6,371 bases of DNA from an uncultured Ruminococcus sp. GTDB lineage: Bacteria > Bacillota > Clostridia > Oscillospirales > Acutalibacteraceae. The position numbers were made by a program, and so were the translations under genes. Below, in pieces: positions 1-5,823 of the stretch (position 1 is its first letter; each line of letters opens with the position of its first letter). Below the pieces are notes generated by a model. The model was not told the DNA's origin. It saw only the letters and a list, made by a program, of their open reading frames with translations, and ran no database searches. The stretch is taken from positions 1 to 6,371 of the forward strand of contig CACYDY010000299.1 of assembly GCA_902773245.1 (NCBI GenBank), read 5' to 3'.

Positions 1-43
1 GAGCGGAAGCAAACTTACCGCTGCAAAATGTAAGGCGGCATTA

Positions 44-65
44 CGTGTGCCCGTGCGGTCACACG
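44..65. other. Inverted repeat abutting the antiporter promoter
   Basis: CGTGTG at 44-49 pairs perfectly with CACACG at 60-65, and CCG/CGG (51-53/56-58) can extend the dyad inward past one mismatch. It ends one base before the -35 box. It could be an operator, or the terminator stem of a gene left of the window, since a run of seven T follows at 73-79. In the preceding 43 bases one frame stops at 31-33, another stops at 68-70, and the third stays open into the antiporter. No upstream gene can be recognised. Confidence 0.4.
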
Positions 66-66
66 G

Positions 67-94
67 TTGACATTTTTTTAACAAGGTGTATAAT
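67..94 (+). promoter_or_regulatory. Consensus sigma-A promoter of the antiporter gene
   Basis: The -35 box TTGACA (67-72) and the -10 box TATAAT (89-94) both match consensus exactly and are 16 bp apart. Transcription should start near 101, giving a leader of about 46 nt before the ATG at 147. This decides the start of the gene: the in-frame ATG at 45 lies upstream of the promoter and cannot be on this transcript, and the ATG at 111 lies about 10 nt from the RNA end without a ribosome binding site. Confidence 0.85.
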
Positions 95-110
95 CATAAG
101 TGTAATATTT

Positions 111-131
111 ATGCGTCGAAAAAAGACGCAT
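111..131 (+). other. Leader hairpin just before the ribosome binding site
   Basis: ATGCGTC (111-117) and GACGCAT (125-131) form a perfect 7-bp stem around a 7-nt A-rich loop (118-124). It lies in the predicted 5' leader and ends directly before the weak Shine-Dalgarno GGAAAG (132-137). It could stabilise the mRNA 5' end or modulate ribosome access. It also explains the ATG at 111 as part of a stem rather than a start codon. Confidence 0.5.
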
Positions 132-146
132 GGAAAGTGTGGTTTT

Positions 147-1484
147 ATGGAGTTTGAGGTTACAAAAATAATTTATTATCTTGCGGTAATACTATTCGCA
201 ACAAAAGCTTTGGGTATGGCAACGAGAAAGCTCGGGCTTCCGCAGGTCGTGGGAATGGTAATTGCAGGTCTGCTGATAGGACCGGCTATTTTCTCACAGC
301 TTCCGATAGGCTTCGGCGGTCTTGTCAATCCAACGGAGATCGAAATGGACGTGCTGAGAACTTTTTCTCAGGTCGGAGTTATTCTGATACTGTTTTCCAG
401 CGGTCTTGAAACCGATTTAAAGGATCTGAAAACAAGCGGATTTGCGTCGAGTATGATAGCCCTTGCAGGCGTTATAGTTCCTCTTGTGCTGGGCACTTTG
501 GTCGCTGCTCTGTTCATGGGCGGAATCCCCGAAACGTTTCACGATACCAACAAGCTGCTTAACGCACTGTTTGTGGGGTGTATTCTGACTGCGACGAGCG
601 TCGGCATAACAGTTGAAACGCTCAGAGAGCTTGGAAAGCTCAACTCAAAGCTTGGAACTACCGTTTTGAGCGCAGCGATCATAGACGACGTTATCGGCAT
701 TATAGTGTTAAGCTTGGTTACTTCTCTCAACGGAAGCAGCAATCCCGTGTTTACCTTGCTCAAAGCGGCAGGTTTCTTTGCCTTTTCGATCGGCTTGGGA
801 ATTGTGCTGAGAATTATTTTCAAATGGATCTCGGAAAAGTATCCCCATAAAAGAAGAACGGGTATTTTTGCTTTGTCGGTATGTTTCATTTATGCGTATT
901 GTTCCGAGGAGTTTTTTGGCATTGCAGCCATAACGGGCGCATATATGGCAGGCGTTATGCTGAGCGGTCTGAGTGATACAAAATTTGTCGACAAGAAAAT
1001 ACTTGTCAACGGTTACATGATCTTTTCGCCTATCTTTTTTGCATTTATCGGAATCAGCGCAGATTTCAGCAATTTCAGACTCAGCGACATATGGTTTGCG
1101 TTGGCTTTTGTCGCAATAGGCGTAATTGCCAAAATAATCGGCTGCGGACTTGTGGCAAAGTTGGTGAAATTTACTGCCAAAGAATCACTCGCAGTGGGCT
1201 GCGGAATGATAGCAAGAGGCGAGGTCGCACTGGCTGTTTATTCAACGGCATCGTGGCTTATTTATTTTGACAAGGGCGGAAATCTTGTCGGAATAGACCC
1301 GTTGTTTGCAACGATCATGCTTATAATTTCGACATCTATTCTTTGTCCGATACTTCTGAAGGTGCTGCTCAAAAATTCGGGTAATGACAAAAACGAAGAC
1401 GATACCGGCAGTGTTAACGCAGAGGATTATGTATCTGTTAAAGCCGCAATGGAGAATGAGGGGAAAGCGGCTGCGCAAAGCTGA
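147..1484 (+). CDS. CPA2-family Na+/H+ (cation:proton) antiporter
   Basis: Predicted 445-residue inner-membrane antiporter of the monovalent cation:proton antiporter-2 (KefB/NapA-like) family, exchanging Na+ or K+ for H+ in pH and ion homeostasis. Family signs are the early LPQVVGMVIAGLLIGP segment (31-46), the unwound-helix motif TATSVGITVETLRELG (148-163), and the paired acidic residues D180-D181 in AAIIDDVIGII. Paired aspartates mark electrogenic members such as Thermus NapA. GMIARGEVALAV (353-364) is a conserved late helix. The protein is hydrophobic to about residue 408, then has a hydrophilic tail of about 35 residues with no RCK/TrkA-N domain, unlike KefB/KefC. The start at 147 is chosen because the promoter lies at 67-94 and GGAAAG (132-137) sits 9 nt upstream. 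The same frame is open back to the window edge, but CPA2 proteins lack such an extension. The gene is monocistronic. The exact cation cannot be told from sequence. Confidence 0.9.
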   Translation: MEFEVTKIIYYLAVILFATKALGMATRKLGLPQVVGMVIAGLLIGPAIFSQLPIGFGGLVNPTEIEMDVLRTFSQVGVILILFSSGLETDLKDLKTSGFASSMIALAGVIVPLVLGTLVAALFMGGIPETFHDTNKLLNALFVGCILTATSVGITVETLRELGKLNSKLGTTVLSAAIIDDVIGIIVLSLVTSLNGSSNPVFTLLKAAGFFAFSIGLGIVLRIIFKWISEKYPHKRRTGIFALSVCFIYAYCSEEFFGIAAITGAYMAGVMLSGLSDTKFVDKKILVNGYMIFSPIFFAFIGISADFSNFRLSDIWFALAFVAIGVIAKIIGCGLVAKLVKFTAKESLAVGCGMIARGEVALAVYSTASWLIYFDKGGNLVGIDPLFATIMLIISTSILCPILLKVLLKNSGNDKNEDDTGSVNAEDYVSVKAAMENEGKAAAQS

Positions 1485-1502
1485 AACGAACATACAAAAC
1501 GA

Positions 1503-1541
1503 AAAGAACCGTCCGAGATCTCGAACGGTTCTTTCCTTTTT
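1503..1541. terminator. Strong terminator, probably bidirectional
   Basis: AAAGAACCGT (1503-1512) pairs perfectly with ACGGTTCTTT (1525-1534). After one C/A mismatch, CGA/TCG (1514-1516/1521-1523) continues the stem to a GATC loop. On the plus strand CCTTTTT follows, ending the antiporter transcript 18 nt after its stop codon. On the minus strand the stem is followed by TTTTCGTTTTG-type sequence, so the same structure can end the convergent permease operon, whose stop codon is about 155 nt away. No better terminator is seen nearer the permease. Confidence 0.88.
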
Positions 1542-1578
1542 GGGGTATATATGCTAATTGAAGTAATACGCTGCACGG

Positions 1579-1664
1579 CACGGACTGCCAATGTGTGGAA
1601 ATTCATTATTCTGTGTACAGGAAATTATATTTATGGACAATAAGTATAAAACAGACAGTCCGTG
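1579..1664. repeat. Distant 9-bp inverted repeat in the convergent gap
   Basis: CACGGACTG (1579-1587) and CAGTCCGTG (1656-1664) are exact reverse complements separated by 68 bases. The rest of the 147-base gap (1542-1688) is AT-rich with no credible ORF. On the minus strand the repeat would lie in the 3' untranslated region of the permease operon. No U-tract follows either arm, so it is not a terminator itself. It could close a long-range RNA stem or be chance. Confidence 0.35.
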
Positions 1665-1688
1665 ATGATCCGACATTCCTTTTCTTTA

Positions 1689-4034
1689 TCAAACAGTAAC
1701 CTTGCTGTTGTTGTTTGATCTATTTGAATCCGTCTTTGACGGGGTGTCGGCAGTGTTGGCTTTTAAAGAATTTTCAACGTATGTGTCGGAATATTCTTTA
1801 AGCTGCTCGATCAGATAATCCTCAAGCTGATAATACTCAGCCCACGCATTTCCTTCGTTGATGAAATCATTCGTGTAATTCGGGTCTTTGAAGTCCTTAC
1901 TGTCGTAATACTTGTTGTACAGCTCCTCCGCCTTAAAGTTGAGAGCGGTCACATATTTGCCGAAGTTTTCTTTATGCCATTGTGAGATATCCTTAACATT
2001 GGCATTTTGACAGGACTCGTATTCCCAAGTCATAGCGACTTTGTTTACATAATCTTTGAATGTTTCGAAATCTCCGTTCCAACCGAAGCTGTCATAGTCT
2101 GTCATCGGGTCGTCGGAACCGTTGCTTTGATTTACATTCAGGTTACTTTTGTCCCTCGGATCCATATCCTTGGCTTTCAGATAGTCAAGGGTATTTTTAT
2201 AGTCGGGTTTGATCCATAAATAGATCGGACGGTCGCCGTAGGCGTAATTGTATGATGAAGTGCTGTGTTTGTCGACATAACCGATGTCAAGATAGTAAAT
2301 ATCATCGCCGAATTTAGCGGTTTTATCGATCAAGTTGTAGCCGTCTGTCAGAGCGAATGCCGAATCATTTAGAATATCCTTTTGAAGAGCTTCGTAAAGA
2401 CCGTTCATAAATGCGTCGTCTTTCGGAAGCTCAACGACGCCCGCAGGAGTGAACGAACCCGAACCGTTGTACACTTCAAGCTGGATATTTGCGCGGCTGA
2501 CTCTAAGATCTTTTCTTTGATCTTCGTGCCAAATAAGAGGATTTTGCGCCATTTTGTATTCATCGCTGTTTTCAAGAGCTTTGAGAAGCGATTCTATTTT
2601 TGCTTGGTCGTAATAGTACGGATCAAGCCTGTTTGTGTAACCCGAAATATAATATCTGCGGTTTACGTCAAAGCCTACTTTTTTGTTGTAGGTAATATCA
2701 AAGCTGCATCTGTCTACCAGTTCATAGGTTTCATAATTGTCGTTGTAGTTGTAGGTGTAGCTGTCCGAATAATCATATTCCGACTCGTAATATGACGTTC
2801 TGCTGCTTCCGAAATAATACGGATAATCTTCAACATTATGAACATCATCAACGATAACCTGATGGATCTGTGTAACCAGCTCGATGTTTTCGGGCTTTGA
2901 ATACACAACATCATCAAATTCAACCGATTTGATAACAGATGTGTCGGGAACATAGGTGTCAATGCCAAGTCCGTAGCTCAGTGCGAATACAACGGCGATC
3001 GCGCAGGCTGACGTCGAAGCAAACACGATCAGCGAGGGCTTGATCTTGCCCTTGAATCCGCGGGAGAATATTATGTGAAGGATCACAAACGCTGTCAAAG
3101 CGATTATTATATACCAAAACGCAAACACAACCAAGTTTCCGTAACCGCTGTCGGCAGTTTCCCCGGCAACAAATCCGATGAATCCTCCGGCAACAACGGA
3201 CGCGCCTGCTTTTATCACCATAGGAAGCCAAGAAAATGCAAAACCGTTCTGAGAAGTTTCGGCTTTTCTTTTTGACGAAACGAATATTGTGAGGAAGTAT
3301 ACGCCCACGGTAAAAAGAATCTGCCATGCAATTGTGGAAAGAATAACCGAAAGGTTGCTTTCTTCGTAATAATAAACATCTATAAAACTGAAAGAATACG
3401 GGGCAAGCGCTGTCAGGATCGGAACATCAACAATTGATGAAAAATCGATTCCGGGGATCATCTCCGACGCAAAGCCGCGGTACAAAGCGATCGTTCCGCA
3501 CCAAATGCCGTTTGCCGCAACAGTAACAATCGCAGTGTCTATGATAGTTCCGCAGCAATGTGCGATCAGGGCGGTAAATGTGTAGGAAGCGCAGATCGCA
3601 AGAAGCGCTGTGAATATCAAAAACAAGGACAGCCTGAACATCTCGCCTGTGCGTGTAAGCATTCCCATGATCAAAATCGAAGCGACAGTGAACGGAGCCG
3701 CCACGGAAACTATTCCCGCAGCCAGATGCGACACCATCAGTGTGGGACGTGTTGAGGGCAGTGCGCCGAACATATCAACACTTCGTTTGTTGTGCAGATA
3801 CGAAAACGTTTTCAGAGCCGACACAAATGTGAAAAACAAAGCCGCGATTTCATAAACGAGTATTGTGACGGGTGCGCTGTCATCTGTCCAGTTGTCGACA
3901 GCCATTATATACGCATTCAAAACAAAGCCCAAGCCGAGAATAATCGAAAAGATGATCATGATGGTTCGGTTTCGTCTGAAAGCCCACTTGAACAAAGCTT
4001 TAAATTCTTTATTTGAGAATGTTGTCGATGTCAT
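1689..4034 (-). CDS. ABC transporter permease with large extracytoplasmic C-terminal region
   Basis: 781-residue membrane subunit, probable partner of the adjoining ATPase. About nine hydrophobic segments are visible, near residues 24-46, 56-76, 99-125, 135-158, 163-185, 228-252, 270-291, 300-323 and 333-357. With the basic N-terminus (KWAFRRNR) inside, nine crossings place residues from about 358 to 781 outside. That part has no recognisable enzyme motif. It includes a tyrosine-rich stretch (404-437, 12 Tyr of 34) and ends in a Ser/Asn/Thr-rich tail. Permeases of this type occur with YtrA/YtrB-type genes in Clostridia; some carry a C-terminal domain I recall as DUF6449, unverified here. Translation starts at the ATG 4032-4034, 26 nt inside the end of the ATPase gene, with GGAGGTGG (4048-4041) 6 nt upstream, so coupling is likely. 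Only one permease gene is present, so the protein may homodimerise. Its substrate is unknown. Confidence 0.85.
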   Translation of the reverse strand: MTSTTFSNKEFKALFKWAFRRNRTIMIIFSIILGLGFVLNAYIMAVDNWTDDSAPVTILVYEIAALFFTFVSALKTFSYLHNKRSVDMFGALPSTRPTLMVSHLAAGIVSVAAPFTVASILIMGMLTRTGEMFRLSLFLIFTALLAICASYTFTALIAHCCGTIIDTAIVTVAANGIWCGTIALYRGFASEMIPGIDFSSIVDVPILTALAPYSFSFIDVYYYEESNLSVILSTIAWQILFTVGVYFLTIFVSSKRKAETSQNGFAFSWLPMVIKAGASVVAGGFIGFVAGETADSGYGNLVVFAFWYIIIALTAFVILHIIFSRGFKGKIKPSLIVFASTSACAIAVVFALSYGLGIDTYVPDTSVIKSVEFDDVVYSKPENIELVTQIHQVIVDDVHNVEDYPYYFGSSRTSYYESEYDYSDSYTYNYNDNYETYELVDRCSFDITYNKKVGFDVNRRYYISGYTNRLDPYYYDQAKIESLLKALENSDEYKMAQNPLIWHEDQRKDLRVSRANIQLEVYNGSGSFTPAGVVELPKDDAFMNGLYEALQKDILNDSAFALTDGYNLIDKTAKFGDDIYYLDIGYVDKHSTSSYNYAYGDRPIYLWIKPDYKNTLDYLKAKDMDPRDKSNLNVNQSNGSDDPMTDYDSFGWNGDFETFKDYVNKVAMTWEYESCQNANVKDISQWHKENFGKYVTALNFKAEELYNKYYDSKDFKDPNYTNDFINEGNAWAEYYQLEDYLIEQLKEYSDTYVENSLKANTADTPSKTDSNRSNNNSKVTV

Positions 4035-4908
4035 AACCGACCACCTCCATTTCGCTGATAAATACTTCTTCCAATGTTAACGGCAGCATTTCCATATAGA
4101 TGGGATCAAACTCACGGATCTTTTTCTCTATTTCTTCGCCGCTGCCGCGAATTGTCATGTTCATCAGCTTGCCCTGACGCTGAAGTTTGACAATGTCAAG
4201 AGAACTCAGCAAGCCCTCGCCGATCTCGTTTTCAAAGACAGCCTGAACACGGTGTATGCCGAGCTTTGCTTCGTCAAGCTCTTTTTCAAGAATAATTCCG
4301 CCTTTGTGAATAAGTCCGATGTGGTCGCAAACGTCCTCAAGCTCTCTGAGATTGTGCGATGCGATGATAATGGTTGAATTGTTTTCGGTCACCATTTCAA
4401 CGAGAAGCTTCTTGATCAGCTGACGCACAACTGGATCAAGTCCGTCGAATATTTCGTCGAGCATCAGGTACTTGGGGCACGTTGAAAGCGCCAGCATCAA
4501 AGCTGCCTGACGCTGCATACCCTTTGACATATTGATAATTCTGTCGGTGGTTTTTATCGGAAAAATACAGCAAAGCTTTTGAAATTTTTCCTCGTTCCAG
4601 TTTGGGTACAAGCTTCTGTAAAGCACCGCCAGATTTGCGACTGTCGAGTTGTTGTAAAAATACGGAAAGTCGGAGATAAAAAAGCATTGACCTTTAATAT
4701 CGGGATTTTCAAAGGTGGACTCTCCGTCGATCTCAACAGCGCCTCCGTCGGGTTCGTAAACTCCCGAAATAATTCTCAGCAGCGTTGATTTGCCCGAGCC
4801 GTTGGAGCCGATAAGTCCGAAAACCGAACCGTCGGGAATCTTGAACGACAAATTGTCAAGCGCAACTTTCTCGCCGAAATTTTTTGTAATGTTATTGATA
4901 GTTAACAT
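4009..4908 (-). CDS. YtrB-like ABC transporter ATP-binding protein
   Basis: 299-residue cytoplasmic ATPase powering the neighbouring permease. Visible motifs are Walker A GSNGSGKST (34-42), a signature of the form MSKGMQRQ (127-134) in place of LSGGQ, Walker B with catalytic Glu KYLMLDE (146-152), D-loop GLDP (156-159) and switch histidine H185 in IIIASHNL. The Q-loop region reads FFISDFPYFY (76-85) and lacks the usual glutamine, having Asp80 near that place. The SKGM signature and altered Q-loop are common in YtrB-type ATPases. The last ~100 residues are a C-terminal extension of unknown role. The ATG start overlaps the regulator's stop codon as TAATG, with GGGGGTGA (4925-4918) 9 nt upstream. 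The core motifs are intact, so ATP hydrolysis is expected. Whether the complex exports, imports or only senses a compound is not shown. Confidence 0.92.
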   Translation of the reverse strand: MLTINNITKNFGEKVALDNLSFKIPDGSVFGLIGSNGSGKSTLLRIISGVYEPDGGAVEIDGESTFENPDIKGQCFFISDFPYFYNNSTVANLAVLYRSLYPNWNEEKFQKLCCIFPIKTTDRIINMSKGMQRQAALMLALSTCPKYLMLDEIFDGLDPVVRQLIKKLLVEMVTENNSTIIIASHNLRELEDVCDHIGLIHKGGIILEKELDEAKLGIHRVQAVFENEIGEGLLSSLDIVKLQRQGKLMNMTIRGSGEEIEKKIREFDPIYMEMLPLTLEEVFISEMEVVGYDIDNILK

Positions 4909-5282
4909 TATTTTCCGTCACCCCCAAAGTAAATTTCATTAACCGCAGCGTATACTTCGTCTTTTGAGATCCCGACATCGGACGCCGCTTTGATCGCAGT
5001 GACGAGATCTTTTTTTGCCTGCTCCTGCTGACCGTTTAAAACAGACGAACTGTCTGCAACAAACGAGCCTTTGCCGACCATGGAATAAATGTAGCCGCTC
5101 TGCTCCAGCATCTGATACGATTTTGAAACGGTATTTGGGTTAATACCGAGCTGCGAAGCAAGCGCGCGAACTGTGGGAAGCTTTTCATGAGGGGAAAGCA
5201 CTCCCATACCGATCAGTCTGATAACGTTGTTGTAAAGCTGTTCGTAGATCGGTTCTCTGCTTTGATAGTTGATAGTAAACAA
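4908..5282 (-). CDS. GntR-family (YtrA subfamily) transcriptional repressor
   Basis: 124-residue DNA-binding protein, first gene of the operon. The N-terminal INYQSREPIYEQL segment opens the GntR fold. The helix-turn-helix spans about 35-60 (recognition helix around INPNTVSKSYQMLE) and the wing is YIYSMVGKGSFV (64-75). Only about 50 residues follow, two short helices, which is typical of YtrA regulators lacking a large ligand domain. I choose the TTG at 5282-5280 as start because GGGAGG (5295-5290) is 7 nt upstream; the in-frame TTG at 5288 is only 1 nt from that site. The stop overlaps the ATPase start by one base. The protein probably binds the TTGTA/TACAA half-sites over its own promoter. 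B. subtilis YtrA represses its own ABC operon and is relieved by certain cell-wall-active antibiotics; the inducer here is unknown. Confidence 0.9.
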   Translation of the reverse strand: MFTINYQSREPIYEQLYNNVIRLIGMGVLSPHEKLPTVRALASQLGINPNTVSKSYQMLEQSGYIYSMVGKGSFVADSSSVLNGQQEQAKKDLVTAIKAASDVGISKDEVYAAVNEIYFGGDGK

Positions 5283-5289
5283 AATCAAA

Positions 5290-5295
5290 CCTCCC
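5290..5295 (-). promoter_or_regulatory. Ribosome binding site deciding the regulator's TTG start
   Basis: GGGAGG on the minus strand (5295 down to 5290) is the only good Shine-Dalgarno. It lies 7 nt before the TTG at 5282-5280 and 1 nt before the TTG at 5288-5286. The spacing favours the downstream TTG, giving a protein that begins MFTINYQSREPIYEQ. Confidence 0.75.
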
Positions 5296-5320
5296 TTTTA
5301 CATAGATTTATAAGAGCCGT

Positions 5321-5366
5321 TTGTATTACTACAATTAGTACAATTAAAATATATCATGTAATTGTA
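5321..5366. promoter_or_regulatory. Probable operator: four TTGTA/TACAA half-sites
   Basis: Half-sites are TTGTA 5321-5325, TACAA 5330-5334, TACAA 5339-5343 and TTGTA 5362-5366. The first and third form an imperfect 23-bp palindrome with a 13-bp spacer, in which 8 of 11 mirrored pairs match. As I recall, the B. subtilis YtrA operator also has GTA and TAC arms separated by 13 bp. A perfect dyad TACAATTA/TAATTGTA (5339-5346/5359-5366) flanks the -10 box. A bound repressor would block polymerase and the first transcribed bases. Confidence 0.65.
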
Positions 5367-5376
5367 TGTTTGTCAA
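5348..5376 (-). promoter_or_regulatory. Promoter of the GntR-ABC operon
   Basis: On the minus strand TTGACA (5376-5371, perfect) is followed after 17 bp by TATATT (553-48 within 53xx, i.e. 5353-5348; 5 of 6 consensus). Transcription should begin near 5341, about 60 nt before the TTG start. The -10 region and start point lie within the half-site cluster, consistent with repression by the first gene's product. Confidence 0.82.
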
Positions 5377-5439
5377 TAGCTTTTTTAGGTTTTTTGTAAA
5401 AAATTTGATTTAATTAAATTGTACCGTAATTTACCGTTT

Positions 5440-5545
5440 GTTGTGTACCCCTTAGGGACAAATTCTGACGCAGGCGGTGAAGTCACCTAGCCACAAAACC
5501 AGGTGTGCGTATTTCGTCTGCCATTGGCAGCTGATTTTCTTATTT
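5440..5545 (+). ncRNA. Candidate structured RNA, class not recognised
   Basis: Positions 5441-5530 are 52% G+C, against 19% in the 90 bases before and 17% in the 90 bases after. Stem A is TGT-A-CCC / GGGACA (5444-5450/5455-5460, one bulged A). Stem B is GGCGGTG / CACC-TA-GCC (5473-5479/5484-5492, AAGT loop, two-base bulge). An alternative fold uses the same CACCT (5484-5488) with AGGTG (5501-5505), stacked next to ACGCA/TGCGT (5468-5472/5506-5510), and excludes B. A final stem CTGCC/GGCAG precedes U-rich sequence. A weak promoter (TTGATT 5405-5410, TAATTT 5427-5432, 16-bp spacer) could start it near 5440. It matches no riboswitch consensus I know. It may be a small RNA, a leader element or a dispersed repeat, and strand is judged only from the terminator-like end. 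Confidence 0.4.
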
Positions 5546-5550
5546 ATTTA
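5518..5550 (+). terminator. Weak terminator-like hairpin ending the RNA candidate
   Basis: CTGCC (5518-5522) pairs with GGCAG (5526-5530) around a 3-nt loop. CTGATTTTCTTATTTATTT follows. The stem is only 5 bp and the first U-run starts four bases after it, so efficiency is doubtful. TGATTTTCT (5532-5540) is also the exact reverse complement of AGAAAATCA (5571-5579), which could form a competing AT-rich stem. Confidence 0.35.
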
Positions 5551-5592
5551 AATGAAATATTGATATTATTAGAAAATCACTTTATAAACCTA

Positions 5593-5621
5593 TTGCAAAA
5601 ATTGCCAACATATGATAATAT
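5593..5621 (+). promoter_or_regulatory. Possible promoter of the dynamin-like gene
   Basis: TTGCAA (5593-5598) and TAATAT (5616-5621) are 17 bp apart, and the -10 is preceded by TG at 5613-5614 (extended -10). Each box matches 4 of 6 consensus bases. Transcription would start near 5628, giving a leader of about 196 nt. This is the best candidate seen between 5545 and 5824, but the DNA is AT-rich and such matches arise easily. Confidence 0.4.
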
Positions 5622-5634
5622 ATTTAGTATAAAT

Positions 5635-5785
5635 CACGAATAGTTCGTGCGAAAATCAGAGTTTACAGTCGAATAAAAACACCTCGCTGTTCAAACCCAT
5701 CGGCACACAGGCTGCGATTTTCAAACGGTTTATTCCGATGGTTTCCCAATTTGGTAATTTACAGAAGCTGCACTGTCGACAGCTT
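5635..5785 (+). other. Structured leader upstream of the dynamin-like gene
   Basis: Three stems are visible. CACGAA/TTCGTG is at 5635-5640/5644-5649 with a 3-nt loop. AAACCCATCGG/CCGATGGTTT is at 5693-5703/5735-5744, a 10-bp stem with one bulged C closing a 31-nt loop. AAGCTG/CAGCTT is at 5765-5770/5780-5785, overlapping the alternative palindrome CTGTCGACAG (5773-5782). No ORF or known RNA family is recognised. None of the stems is followed by a clear U-tract, so a simple attenuator is not evident. Confidence 0.4.
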
Positions 5786-5811
5786 AAGAAATATAAAAAC
5801 TAATGAAAAAT

Positions 5812-5818
5812 GAGGCGG
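5812..5818 (+). promoter_or_regulatory. Ribosome binding site favouring a GTG start
   Basis: GAGGCGG (5812-5818) lies 5 nt before the GTG at 5824-5826 (8 nt from its GAGG part). The only in-frame ATG upstream, at 5803, is preceded by A-rich sequence without a Shine-Dalgarno. The GTG is therefore preferred; the ATG would add seven residues. Confidence 0.65.
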
Positions 5819-5823
5819 TATTA

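Noticed and set aside
3..146. In-frame extension of the antiporter, with ATG codons at 45 and 111 and a Cys-rich CPCGH segment
   Set aside because: The extension runs through a perfect promoter and a hairpin, has no ribosome binding site, and has no counterpart in CPA2 antiporters. The frame is probably open by chance.
2382..2795. 137-codon plus-strand ORF inside the permease gene
   Set aside because: It is antisense to a convincing coding region, has low-complexity valine runs mirroring the tyrosine codons on the other strand, and no recognisable domain. Other ORFs inside the antiporter, permease, ATPase and GTPase genes were rejected likewise.
5187..5399. 70-codon plus-strand ORF across the start of the regulator gene
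   Set aside because: It overlaps the regulator's first codons, its ribosome site, operator and promoter, and the translation resembles no protein family.
5480..5550. Known riboswitch classes (TPP, FMN, preQ1, cobalamin, c-di-GMP, glycine, ZTP, THF) for the G+C-rich island
   Set aside because: None of the conserved core sequences I know for these classes is present, so no class is assigned.
5531..5722. Recurring GATTTTC/GAAAATC words (5533-5539, 5572-5578, 5651-5657, 5716-5722) as a possible repeat array or transposon ends
   Set aside because: The words are short and AT-rich, irregularly spaced and in mixed orientation, with no transposase or target-site duplication. Chance is sufficient.
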